Positions 1 through 6,343 of a DNA stretch of 12,473 nt are shown in pieces (the first letter of the stretch is position 1; each line of letters begins with the position of its first letter). The DNA comes from an uncultured Oscillospiraceae bacterium. Its GTDB lineage: Bacteria; Bacillota; Clostridia; Oscillospirales; Oscillospiraceae. The translations under genes and the position numbers were made by a program. The stretch covers positions 1 to 12,473 of the forward strand of contig CAJUAS010000043.1 of the NCBI GenBank assembly GCA_910584395.1. The letters run 5' to 3'. Under the pieces are notes generated by a model that did no database searches, was not told the DNA's origin, and worked only from the letters and a program-made list of their open reading frames with translations.

Positions 1-507
1 GGCAACGCCGCCGGCTCAGAGACCCACGGCCCCGTCAGGCCCAAACATTCCGACTCGGGCATCATCGTGGAGGGGCTGGGCAACTGCCTGGTGAAGTTCG
101 CCAAGTGCTGCACCCCCGTCCCCGGCGACCCGGTCATCGGGTTCATTACGAGGGGCTACGGCGTGTCCGTCCACCGGGCGGACTGCCCCAACGCCCAGTT
201 TGACCACACCGACGCGCAGGTGGCGGGCCGGTGGGTGAACGTGGCGTGGGTGGAGGGCGATCTGGAGAGCTACCGCACCGCCTTGGAGCTGACCGCCGTT
301 GACCGGGACGGTCTGGCGCTGGACGTGGCCACCGTCCTTTCCGCCTTGAAGGTGAAGGTGAGCGGCCTTTCCGCCCGAAGCTTGGAGGACGCCACCGCCG
401 TGGTGATGGTGGAGTTAGAGGTGAAGGACAAGGCCCAGCTCCAGCAGGTGACCCATAAGCTGGGCCAGATCCACGGCGTCAGCACGGTGAAGCGGGTGAC
501 GGGATGA
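1..507 (+). CDS. relA: RelA/SpoT-family (p)ppGpp synthetase/hydrolase, C-terminal part (5' end cut by window)
   Basis: This is the last 168 residues of a bifunctional RSH protein, which makes and degrades the alarmone (p)ppGpp during amino-acid starvation. The catalytic hydrolase, synthetase and TGS domains lie upstream of the window. What is visible is the regulatory tail. First comes a linker, then the conserved-cysteine RIS/zinc-finger domain with FAKCCTPVPGD, GFITRGYGVSVHR and DCPN. A C-terminal ACT domain follows (roughly the last 75 residues, from LTAVDRDGLALDVATVL to VSTVKRV). The RIS and ACT domains contact the ribosome and stalled uncharged tRNA in the family. The reading frame is open from base 1 and ends with TGA at 505-507. 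That stop overlaps the next start by ATGA, so translation is probably coupled. In many Firmicutes the next gene is a D-aminoacyl-tRNA deacylase; here it is a racemase-family gene. Family call is firm; the symbol relA rather than rel/spoT is conventional. Confidence 0.93.
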   Translation, partial: GNAAGSETHGPVRPKHSDSGIIVEGLGNCLVKFAKCCTPVPGDPVIGFITRGYGVSVHRADCPNAQFDHTDAQVAGRWVNVAWVEGDLESYRTALELTAVDRDGLALDVATVLSALKVKVSGLSARSLEDATAVVMVELEVKDKAQLQQVTHKLGQIHGVSTVKRVTG

Positions 508-1226
508 GAAAGAGAGAAAATGGGCCGCTTTTGGGCGTGCTGGGCGGCATGGGGCCGGAGGCCACACAGCTCTTTTACGCCCGCCTGATCCGCCGCACCA
601 AGGCCGCCCGGGATCAGGAGCATATCCCCGTGCTGATCTACGGCGACTGCGCCGTTCCCGACCGCACCGCCGCCATTTTATGCGGAGACACCGCCGCGGT
701 GGAGGCCCGCCTGACGGCGGATGCCAAAACGCTGGAGAGGGCGGGGTGTACCTGCCTTGCCATGACCTGCAACACCGCCCACCACTTCGCCCCCGCCATT
801 CGCTCGGCGGTGAGCATCCCCCTTCTGCATATGCCCGATCTGGCCGTCCGCCGGGCAAAGGCGGCGGGGGTGGGAAAGCTGGCCCTGCTGGGCACACAGG
901 GGGCGATGGAAGCGGGGATCTATCAGGATATCTGCGCCCAAGAGGGGGTGGAGGGCTGGACGCCGGACAAGGAGACCCAAGCCCTCCTCACCACCCTGAT
1001 CTATGACCAGATCAAGGCGGGACAGCGGGGAGACGAAGCCCTTTTTGCCAAGATCGACGCCGCCGTCCGGGGGGCGGGCTGCGACGGGGCGGTGCTGGGC
1101 TGCACCGAGCTGTCTGTCTACCGGGCTTACCACCCTCTGCGCGGCGGGTACATCGACGCCATGGAGGTGCTGGCGGAGGAATGCGTCCTTGCCTGCGGCA
1201 AGGAGCTGACGGAGGACACGCCATGA
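504..1226 (+). CDS. Aspartate/glutamate racemase family protein
   Basis: The protein has 240 residues, the usual size for cofactor-independent aspartate/glutamate (amino-acid) racemases, which interconvert L- and D-amino acids with two cysteines acting as acid and base. Both are present: Cys89 in MTCNTAHHF and Cys200 in LGCTELS. The N-terminal GVLGGMGPEAT (residues 11-21) is the typical phosphate/carboxylate-binding opening of the aspartate racemase branch (RacX/YgeA-like). No signal peptide is seen, so it should be cytosolic. The ATG at 504 overlaps the stop of the upstream RSH gene, and its own TGA overlaps the methyltransferase start, so the three genes form a tight operon. The substrate cannot be told from sequence. 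Broad-specificity racemases of this branch act on various amino acids, and D-Asp/D-Glu for the cell wall or a non-canonical D-amino acid are all possible. Confidence 0.9.
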   Translation: MRKRENGPLLGVLGGMGPEATQLFYARLIRRTKAARDQEHIPVLIYGDCAVPDRTAAILCGDTAAVEARLTADAKTLERAGCTCLAMTCNTAHHFAPAIRSAVSIPLLHMPDLAVRRAKAAGVGKLALLGTQGAMEAGIYQDICAQEGVEGWTPDKETQALLTTLIYDQIKAGQRGDEALFAKIDAAVRGAGCDGAVLGCTELSVYRAYHPLRGGYIDAMEVLAEECVLACGKELTEDTP

Positions 1227-2338
1227 CGGATTATACCTATGTGATCCCCACCCTGTTCGGGCTGGAGGGGGTGGCGGCGCAGGAGTGTAAGCACTTGGGC
1301 CTTCAAAACGTCCGCTCGGAGGACGGGCGGGTGCTGTGCGAGGGGGACATTGCCCAGCTCCCCCGGCTCAACCTCAACCTGCGTACCGGCGAGCGGGTCA
1401 TCGTGCTGCTGGGCCGCTTCCCGGCGGACACCTTCGACGCGCTGTTTGAAGGGGTCGCCGCCCTCCCTTGGGAGGAGCTGATCCCCCGGGACGGGAAATT
1501 TCCCGTGCGCTGCCAATGCGTGGGGTCCCAGCTCCACGCGGAGGTGACCTGCGGCAATGTGGTGAAAAAGGCCGTGGCCAAGCGGCTGGGCGGCGTGTAC
1601 GCTCTGACCACCCTCCCGGAGACGGGGGCGGACTACTCCGTCCGCTGTCTGATCTTGAAGGATATGGTGACCATTGGGATCGACACCTCCGGCCCGTCCC
1701 TCCACAAGCGGGGCTACCGGGCGCGCAGCACCGGCGCGCCCCTCCGGGAGACGCTGGCGGCGGCCATGGTACTCCTCTCCCGCTACCGGGGCAAGGGGAT
1801 CTTGGCCGACCCCTTCTGCGGCAGCGGAACGATCCCCATTGAGGCCGCCATGATCGCCAAAAACCGCGCCCCGGGACTGAACCGGGCCTTTCCCGCCCAA
1901 AAGTGGCCTAACGTACCCCAAACAGCGTGGCTGGACGCCGCCGACGAGGCCATGGACAGGGAATACCACGGGAAGTATGAAATATTGGCCTCGGACATCG
2001 ACCCCGAAGCGGTGGAGCTGGCCCGAAAAAACGCCGCGCTGGCGGAGGTGGACGACGTGATCCGCTTCTCTGTGGCCGACGCCGCGCAATTTACAGGCAC
2101 TGCGGACGCAGGGCGGATCGTCACCAACCCGCCCTACGGCCAGCGGCTCATGGAAAAGGACGAGGCGGAGCGGCTGTACGCCGCCTTCGGCAGGGCCTTT
2201 CGGCGGCTTGGCAAGGGCTGGGAGCTGTACCTTTTGTCCTCCCACACCGAGTTCGAGCGCACCTTCGGAAAGCCTGCGGACAAGAAGCGCAAGCTCTATA
2301 ACGGCCCGCTGCTTTGTAACCTGTTCCAGTACAAATGA
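1223..2338 (+). CDS. THUMP-domain class I SAM-dependent RNA (guanine-N2) methyltransferase, RlmL-N/YpsC-like
   Basis: The product is 371 residues when started at ATG 1223, which overlaps the upstream TGA by four bases. An in-frame upstream GTG at 1181 would add 14 residues inside the racemase gene and is not favoured. The N-terminal half (about 1-155) fits a ferredoxin-like plus THUMP RNA-binding module. LHKRGYR (159-165) marks the junction. The Rossmann methyltransferase domain carries the SAM-binding DPFCGSGTIPIEAA (196-209), an acidic strand end ASDID (256-260) and the catalytic TNPPYGQRL (301-309). The NPPY motif is typical of exocyclic-amino N-methylation. Family members methylate G in 23S rRNA (RlmL, m2G2445) or in tRNA (TrmN/Trm14). 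The single-domain Firmicute version is usually called YpsC. The exact target is not readable from the sequence. Confidence 0.92.
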   Translation: MTDYTYVIPTLFGLEGVAAQECKHLGLQNVRSEDGRVLCEGDIAQLPRLNLNLRTGERVIVLLGRFPADTFDALFEGVAALPWEELIPRDGKFPVRCQCVGSQLHAEVTCGNVVKKAVAKRLGGVYALTTLPETGADYSVRCLILKDMVTIGIDTSGPSLHKRGYRARSTGAPLRETLAAAMVLLSRYRGKGILADPFCGSGTIPIEAAMIAKNRAPGLNRAFPAQKWPNVPQTAWLDAADEAMDREYHGKYEILASDIDPEAVELARKNAALAEVDDVIRFSVADAAQFTGTADAGRIVTNPPYGQRLMEKDEAERLYAAFGRAFRRLGKGWELYLLSSHTEFERTFGKPADKKRKLYNGPLLCNLFQYK

Positions 2339-2395
2339 GCCGACCTTGGATCTTCGACCCCGCACTGACCGTACTTTATCAGGAGGTGTCGTTCC

Positions 2396-3346
2396 ATGCG
2401 CCATGAATTTCTCATCAACCCCGCCGCCGGGAAGAAAAAGCACATTCGCGCCGCTGTGCAGGCCATCCGAAGTGCCTGCGCCCGCCATGACCTGCGCCAT
2501 ACCATCACCCTTACCGAGTGCGCGGGGGACGGGGTGCGGATCTCCCGCAGCATCGTGGACAGCGGCGAGGAGGCACGGATCTACGCCATCGGCGGAGACG
2601 GCACGCTGTGCGAGGTGCTTCAGGCCGCCGCCGGGGCGGAGCATATTGCGGTCACCAACCTGCCTGCGGGCACGGGGAACGACTTTTTGAAGCTGTTTGG
2701 CCCGGAGTTTCGGGAGGTATTCTGGGATCTGGACAGCCTGTTCACCGATTTTTCCCAAGGGGCGCTGGACGTGATGGACTGCAACGGGCGGCTGGGGCTG
2801 GACGTGGTGTGCGCCGGGGTGGACGCCCGGGTGGCCGCCGACGTAGACCGCTTCAAGGCCCTGCCCTTGGTGAAGGGACAGGGGGCGTACATCATGGCTC
2901 TGGCCCAGAACGTGCTTTTTAAGGACATCGCCAAGCCCATGACCGTCCATGTGGACGGCCAGACATGGGACAAGCCCACCTCCATCCTCTGTATCTGCAA
3001 CGGCCGGCACTACGGCGGCGGGTTTATGCCCGTCCCCAACGCCATGCCCGACGACGGCATTTTGGACACCCTCCTTGTGCCGCAGGTGTCCCTCGCCACC
3101 TTTGCAAGGCTGGTGGGGGATTACGCCAACGGGAAATATGCCGACCACCCCGACCTCATTGAGGCCCACCACACCCCCGGCCCGATCTGCTACGAGGCCG
3201 CAGAGCCGATCACCACCGTGGTGGACGGCGAGGTGATGCGCGCCAAGTCCTTCACCGTGAAGCTCTCCGACAAAAAGCTCAACTTTTTCTGGCCTGCCCG
3301 GCTGTCGTACCGCGTCGAAAAAGAGCCCGCCGCCGCGGCTTTGTGA
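2396..3346 (+). CDS. Diacylglycerol kinase/YegS-type lipid kinase
   Basis: The protein has 316 residues, the normal size for the DgkB/YegS/BmrU family, which phosphorylates diacylglycerol or a related lipid with ATP at the cytoplasmic membrane face and recycles DAG released by lipoteichoic acid synthesis. Visible motifs are NPAAGKKK (8-15), the nucleotide-binding GGDGT (66-70), GTGNDF (92-97), HYGGGFMPVPNAMPDDG (205-221) with the DDGILD catalytic region, and VDGE (276-279) near the C-terminus. No transmembrane segment is apparent, as expected. A strong AGGAGGTG (2381-2388) lies seven bases before the ATG. The 57-base gap after the methyltransferase shows no terminator and no convincing promoter, so it may be co-transcribed. 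The actual lipid substrate is uncertain; true DgkB and YegS-like kinases share these motifs. Confidence 0.9.
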   Translation: MRHEFLINPAAGKKKHIRAAVQAIRSACARHDLRHTITLTECAGDGVRISRSIVDSGEEARIYAIGGDGTLCEVLQAAAGAEHIAVTNLPAGTGNDFLKLFGPEFREVFWDLDSLFTDFSQGALDVMDCNGRLGLDVVCAGVDARVAADVDRFKALPLVKGQGAYIMALAQNVLFKDIAKPMTVHVDGQTWDKPTSILCICNGRHYGGGFMPVPNAMPDDGILDTLLVPQVSLATFARLVGDYANGKYADHPDLIEAHHTPGPICYEAAEPITTVVDGEVMRAKSFTVKLSDKKLNFFWPARLSYRVEKEPAAAAL

Positions 3347-3367
3347 ACAGAAATTGAATTTTTCCCC

Positions 3368-3407
3368 TCAACCCTCTTTTTTTCAAAAAAGGGGGTTGAT
3401 TTTTTTT
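3368..3407 (+). terminator. Intrinsic terminator after the lipid kinase gene
   Basis: A 15-bp stem pairs TCAACCCTCTTTTTT with AAAAAAGGGGGTTGA. It has one T:G wobble and a very small loop, and an eight-T tract (3400-3407) follows directly. It ends the upstream operon 22 bases after the kinase stop. Its 3' arm and T-tract also supply the candidate -35 of the groES promoter. Confidence 0.88.
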
Positions 3408-3424
3408 GGCAGGAGAGGTATTAT
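3396..3424 (+). promoter_or_regulatory. Candidate sigma-A promoter of groESL
   Basis: TTGATT (3396-3401) and TATTAT (3419-3424) are separated by exactly 17 bases. The -10 matches the consensus at five of six positions and the -35 at four. Transcription would start near 3431, just before the CIRCE operator, the usual arrangement for HrcA repression. The -35 lies in the 3' arm of the preceding terminator. Confidence 0.65.
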
Positions 3425-3434
3425 CATACAAGCG

Positions 3435-3461
3435 TTAGCACTCAAGCAAAAAGAGTGCTAA
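3435..3461 (+). promoter_or_regulatory. CIRCE operator (HrcA binding site)
   Basis: The sequence is a perfect copy of the CIRCE inverted repeat: TTAGCACTC, nine bases, GAGTGCTAA. HrcA binds this element and represses groESL and dnaK operons until misfolded protein titrates the GroE needed to keep HrcA active. It sits between the candidate promoter and groES, in the 5' untranslated region. The hrcA gene itself is not in the window. Confidence 0.98.
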
Positions 3462-3500
3462 TCCCACAAAGGTGTTATTAAATTATAGGAGGTACCTATT

Positions 3501-3785
3501 ATGAAATTGAAACCGTTGGCAGACAGAGTGGTGGTCAAGCTGGTGGAGGCCGAGGAAAAGACCAAGAGCGGCATCATCCTTACCGGCTCGGCCAAGGAGA
3601 AGCCCGAGGTGGCGGAGGTCATCGCCGTCGGCCCGGGCGGCATGGTGGACGGCAAGGAGGTCACCATGACCGTGAAGAAGGGCGACAAGGTCATCACCAG
3701 CAAGTACGCCGGCACGGAGGTCAAAGTGGACGGTCAGGAGTACAACATCGTTAAGCAATCCGACATTTTGGCCATCGTGGAGTAA
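3501..3785 (+). CDS. groES: Co-chaperonin GroES (Hsp10)
   Basis: The protein has 94 residues, the standard length. GroES forms the heptameric lid of the GroEL folding chamber in the cytosol. It opens with the canonical MKLKPLADRVVVK. The mobile loop that docks on GroEL is at about 17-32, with SGIIL (23-27) as the hydrophobic contact. VGPGG (43-47) lies in the roof loop, and the C-terminus has EYNIVKQSDILAIVE. AGGAGGT at 3487-3493 lies seven bases before the ATG. It is the first gene of the CIRCE-controlled operon, with groEL 19 bases downstream. Nothing is unusual in the sequence. Confidence 0.98.
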   Translation: MKLKPLADRVVVKLVEAEEKTKSGIILTGSAKEKPEVAEVIAVGPGGMVDGKEVTMTVKKGDKVITSKYAGTEVKVDGQEYNIVKQSDILAIVE

Positions 3786-3804
3786 TTGAAGGAGGTAATA
3801 CGAT

Positions 3805-5430
3805 ATGTCTAAATTGATTTGTTTTGGGGAGGACGCCCGCAAGGCCATGGAGCGGGGCGTGAACCAGCTTGCCGACACCGTAAAGGTCACCATGGGCCCC
3901 AAGGGCCGCAACGTGGTGCTGGATAAGAAGTACGGCTCTCCCCTCGTCACCAACGACGGCGTGACCATCGCCAAGGAGATCGAGCTGGACGACCCCTTTG
4001 AGAACATGGGCGCGCAGCTGGTGAAGGAGGTCTCCACCAAGACCAACGACGTGGCCGGCGACGGCACGACCACCGCCACCCTGCTGGCTCAGGCCATCAT
4101 TCGTGAGGGGCTGAAGAATCTGGCCGCCGGGGCGAACCCCATGGTCATGAAGAAGGGCATTTCCAAGGCCACCGAGACCGCCATCATCGAGATCAAGAAG
4201 AACTCCAAGAAGGTCAAGGGCACCGAGGACATCGCCCGCGTGGGCGCGGTGTCCAGCGGGGACGAGACCATCGGCAAGCTCATCGCCGAGGCCATGGAGA
4301 AGGTGGGCCACGACGGGGTCATCACCGTGGAGGAGTCCAAGACCGCCGAGACCTATTCCGAGGTCGTGGAAGGGATGCAGTTCGACCGGGGCTACATCAC
4401 CCCCTATATGGTCACCGACACCGAGAAGATGGAGGCCGTCATGGATGACGCCCTCATCCTTATCACCGACAAGAAGATCTCCAACATTCAGGAGATCCTC
4501 CCCGTGCTGGAGCAGGTCATCCAGTCGGGCAAGAAGCTGGTCATCATCGCCGAGGACGTGGAGGGCGAGGCCCTGTCCACCCTCATCGTCAACAAATTGC
4601 GCGGGACGTTGAACGTTCTGTGTGTCAAAGCCCCCGGCTTCGGCGACCGCCGCAAGGAGATGCTGGAGGATATCGCCATCCTCACCGGCGGCACGGTGAT
4701 CTCCAGCGATTTGGGCATGGAGCTGAAGGACACCCAGCTCAATATGCTGGGCAAGGCCCGTCAGGTGAAGTCCAACAAGGAGAACACCATCATCGTGGAC
4801 GGCGGCGGCGCGGCGAAGGCCGTAAAGGACCGCGTGGCCCAGATCCGCACCCTCATCGAAAACACCACCTCCGAGTATGACAAGGAAAAGGCGCAGGAGC
4901 GTCTGGCTAAGCTGGCCGGCGGTGTAGCCATCCTCCGCGTGGGCGCGGCCACCGAGGCCGAGATGAAGGAGAAGAAGCTCCGCATCGAGGACGCCCTCAA
5001 CGCCACCCGCGCTGCGGTGGAGGAAGGCATCGTCGCCGGCGGCGGCACGGCCTATGTGAACGCTGTGGCCGCTGTGGAGAAGCTGGTCAAGACCCTCGAG
5101 GGCGACGAAAAGACCGGCGCGGCCATCATCGCCGCCGCCCTTACCGAGCCCATGCGCCAGATCGCCAAAAACGCGGGCATCGACGGCAGCGTGGTGCTGG
5201 AAAAGGTCAAGACCGCCGGCAAGACCGGCTACGGCTTCGACGCCTACAACGAGGTCTACACCGACATGATCTCTGCGGGCATCGTTGACCCCACCAAGGT
5301 CACCCGCTCCGCGCTGGAGAACGCCGCCAGCGTGGCCAGCCTGATGCTCACCACCGAGTCTCTGGTGGCCGACAAGCCCGAGCCCCCCGCCCCCGCCGCC
5401 CCCGCAGGCGGCGACATGGGGATGTATTAA
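3805..5430 (+). CDS. groEL: Chaperonin GroEL (Hsp60)
   Basis: The protein is 541 residues, full length for GroEL, the tetradecameric ATP-driven folding chamber. Nucleotide-binding motifs are in place: TMGPKGRNVVLD (29-40) and AGDGTTT (84-90), with Asp86 matching the ATPase aspartate of the family. EGIVAGGGTAYV and GIVDPTKVTRSALENAASVA are recognisable further on. The start is set by AAGGAGGT (3789-3796), eight bases before the ATG. The C-terminal tail is PEPPAPAAPAGG followed by DMGMY, rather than repeated GGM ending in Met; it keeps the flexible Gly/Met character but is proline/alanine rich and ends in Tyr. groES lies 19 bases upstream, and a strong terminator 17 bases downstream closes the operon. 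Confidence 0.98.
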   Translation: MSKLICFGEDARKAMERGVNQLADTVKVTMGPKGRNVVLDKKYGSPLVTNDGVTIAKEIELDDPFENMGAQLVKEVSTKTNDVAGDGTTTATLLAQAIIREGLKNLAAGANPMVMKKGISKATETAIIEIKKNSKKVKGTEDIARVGAVSSGDETIGKLIAEAMEKVGHDGVITVEESKTAETYSEVVEGMQFDRGYITPYMVTDTEKMEAVMDDALILITDKKISNIQEILPVLEQVIQSGKKLVIIAEDVEGEALSTLIVNKLRGTLNVLCVKAPGFGDRRKEMLEDIAILTGGTVISSDLGMELKDTQLNMLGKARQVKSNKENTIIVDGGGAAKAVKDRVAQIRTLIENTTSEYDKEKAQERLAKLAGGVAILRVGAATEAEMKEKKLRIEDALNATRAAVEEGIVAGGGTAYVNAVAAVEKLVKTLEGDEKTGAAIIAAALTEPMRQIAKNAGIDGSVVLEKVKTAGKTGYGFDAYNEVYTDMISAGIVDPTKVTRSALENAASVASLMLTTESLVADKPEPPAPAAPAGGDMGMY

Positions 5431-5435
5431 AAACC

Positions 5436-5447
5436 GAAGCGCGACCC
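5436..5447 (+). repeat. 12-base repeat GAAGCGCGACCC, copy 1 (after groEL)
   Basis: The 12-mer begins six bases after the groEL stop and sits directly before the terminator stem. An identical copy begins five bases after the livK stop. Meaning unknown. Confidence 0.6.
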
Positions 5448-5481
5448 AAAGACCGCTGTGGCTTCACAGCGGTCTTTTTTT
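5448..5481 (+). terminator. Intrinsic terminator of groESL
   Basis: A perfect 13-bp stem pairs AAAGACCGCTGTG with CACAGCGGTCTTT around a GCTT loop, and an eight-T run (5474-5481) follows. It is a textbook Rho-independent terminator. The loop and 3' arm also contain the candidate -35 hexamer for the next gene. Confidence 0.95.
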
Positions 5482-5491
5482 GTGATAGAAT
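5463..5491 (+). promoter_or_regulatory. Candidate promoter of the SDR gene, overlapping the groEL terminator
   Basis: TTCACA (5463-5468) and TAGAAT (5486-5491) each match the sigma-A consensus at five of six positions, with a 17-base spacer. The predicted start is near 5498, about 16 bases before the ATG, leaving only AGAGGTGAT (5500-5508) as ribosome site. This is inference; no transcript data are available. Confidence 0.5.
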
Positions 5492-5513
5492 ACCCGTTGA
5501 GAGGTGATTTGCC

Positions 5514-6230
5514 ATGAAAACTGCTTTTGTCACCGGCGGAGCCGGGGCGATCGGCGCGGCGGTCTGCCGCCGTCTGGCCCGGGACGGCGTGAGAGTCGCC
5601 GTGGGCTACCGCAGCAGCGCGGAAGCCGCCCGCGCCCTCGCCCAAGAGCTGGGCGGCGTTGCGGTGTGCTGCGACGTGACCGACCCGGAGAGCGTCCAAA
5701 AAGCGGTTGACAATGTGTTGGAGAAATTTTGTCAACTTGACATTTTGGTATGCAACGCCGGGGTGGCTTGGCGCGGACTTTTGCAGGACATGACCCCGGA
5801 GGAGTGGAACAAGGTGACTGCGGTGGATCTGGACGGAGTGTTCTATTGCTGCCGGGCCGCCCTTCCGGGCATGATTTCCAGAAAAAGCGGCCAAATTGTT
5901 ACGATTTCCTCCATGTGGGGGGAGGTGGGCGCCTCCTGCGAGGCGGCGTACTCCGCCGCCAAGGCCGGGGTCATCGGATTGACCAAAGCCTTGGCCAAGG
6001 AGGTCGGCCCTTCGGGGGTTCGGGTGAACTGCGTCTCCCCCGGCGTGATTGAGAGTAAAATGAACGAAGCCTTAGAGCCGCAAGACTTTTCAGCCCTTTC
6101 AGACGACACCCCTCTGGGGCGGATCGGCACGCCGCAGGAGGTGGCGGAGGCGGTGGCCTTCCTGACTTCCGATGGGGCAAAATTCATTACCGGACAGGTG
6201 CTTGGGGTCAACGGCGGGTTCATAGTTTAG
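5514..6230 (+). CDS. Short-chain dehydrogenase/reductase, FabG-like, possibly YmfI-type EF-P 5-aminopentanone reductase
   Basis: The 238-residue protein is a classical NAD(P)-dependent SDR. TGGAGAIG (7-14) is the cofactor-binding glycine motif, NAG (81-83) the structural motif, and Ser133, Tyr146 and Lys150 (YSAAK) the catalytic residues. The C-terminus has the PG and GQVLGVNGG motifs seen in FabG relatives. The stretch SSMWGEVGASCEAAYSAAK (132-150) resembles, from memory, Firmicute YmfI proteins, which reduce the 5-aminopentanone modification on elongation factor P. Plain 3-oxoacyl-ACP reductase is the alternative, though no fatty-acid genes are adjacent. The Asn of the SDR tetrad, expected in an N-L-x-G-V-F context, appears as Asp105 (VDLDGVF). 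The gene seems monocistronic, between the groEL terminator and the liv promoter. A locally AT-rich patch at about 5708-5752 holds a GTTGACAA inverted repeat. I see no clear terminator after it. Confidence 0.88.
   Translation: MKTAFVTGGAGAIGAAVCRRLARDGVRVAVGYRSSAEAARALAQELGGVAVCCDVTDPESVQKAVDNVLEKFCQLDILVCNAGVAWRGLLQDMTPEEWNKVTAVDLDGVFYCCRAALPGMISRKSGQIVTISSMWGEVGASCEAAYSAAKAGVIGLTKALAKEVGPSGVRVNCVSPGVIESKMNEALEPQDFSALSDDTPLGRIGTPQEVAEAVAFLTSDGAKFITGQVLGVNGGFIV
5706..5736. repeat. Inverted repeat GTTGACAA-N15-TTGTCAAC inside the SDR gene
   Basis: GTTGACAA (5706-5713) and its exact complement TTGTCAAC (5729-5736) are separated by 15 bases. The same 8-mer pair forms the core of the liv promoter dyad about 580 bases downstream. 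It may be an auxiliary operator or chance; spacing differs from the promoter copy (15 against 21 bases between cores). Confidence 0.4.
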
Positions 6231-6283
6231 TCATATTTACCGAAAAACCACCTTCTTTAAGCCTCTTGTTTGTCGGGATTGAG

Positions 6284-6320
6284 GTTGACAATTTCCCCTT
6301 CGCCCGCTATAATTGTCAAC
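6284..6320. promoter_or_regulatory. Operator-like perfect 10-bp inverted repeat over the liv promoter
   Basis: GTTGACAATT (6284-6293) and AATTGTCAAC (6311-6320) are exact reverse complements, 17 bases apart. The left arm contains the whole -35. The right arm starts inside the -10 and runs to the predicted transcription start. Because the left arm lies upstream of that start, the symmetry cannot act as an mRNA hairpin and is best read as a DNA site for a dimeric regulator. A repressor bound here would block polymerase. The regulator is unknown; the arms do not resemble CIRCE, and I do not recognise a CodY box. Confidence 0.6.
6285..6313 (+). promoter_or_regulatory. Consensus sigma-A promoter of the liv operon
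   Basis: TTGACA (6285-6290) and TATAAT (6308-6313) match the consensus perfectly with the ideal 17-base spacing. The predicted start is near 6320, giving a leader of only about 24 bases before the livK ATG. It should be a very strong promoter unless repressed. Confidence 0.85.
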
Positions 6321-6337
6321 AACCTTAAAGGAGGTTG
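6320..6337 (+). promoter_or_regulatory. Small hairpin overlapping the livK ribosome binding site
   Basis: CAACCT (6320-6325) can pair with AGGTTG (6332-6337) around TAAAGG. The hairpin includes most of the Shine-Dalgarno AAAGGAGG (6327-6334) and would lie at the extreme 5' end of the mRNA. The stem is only six pairs, so any effect on translation is speculative. Confidence 0.35.
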
Positions 6338-6343
6338 AATGAA

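Noticed and set aside
2339..2395. Promoter for the lipid kinase gene
   Set aside because: TTGGAT and TACTTT are present but the spacing (about 20 bases) and match are poor; co-transcription with the upstream gene is as likely.
1127..3172. 681-codon open frame on the - strand
   Set aside because: It lies antisense to the methyltransferase and lipid kinase genes, whose motifs are clear. Its translation is low-complexity Gly/Val/His/Arg sequence, the usual mirror of GC-rich coding DNA.
6335..6343. Alternative TTG start for livK
   Set aside because: It overlaps the Shine-Dalgarno sequence and would add three residues before the signal peptide. ATG 6344 has ideal spacing.
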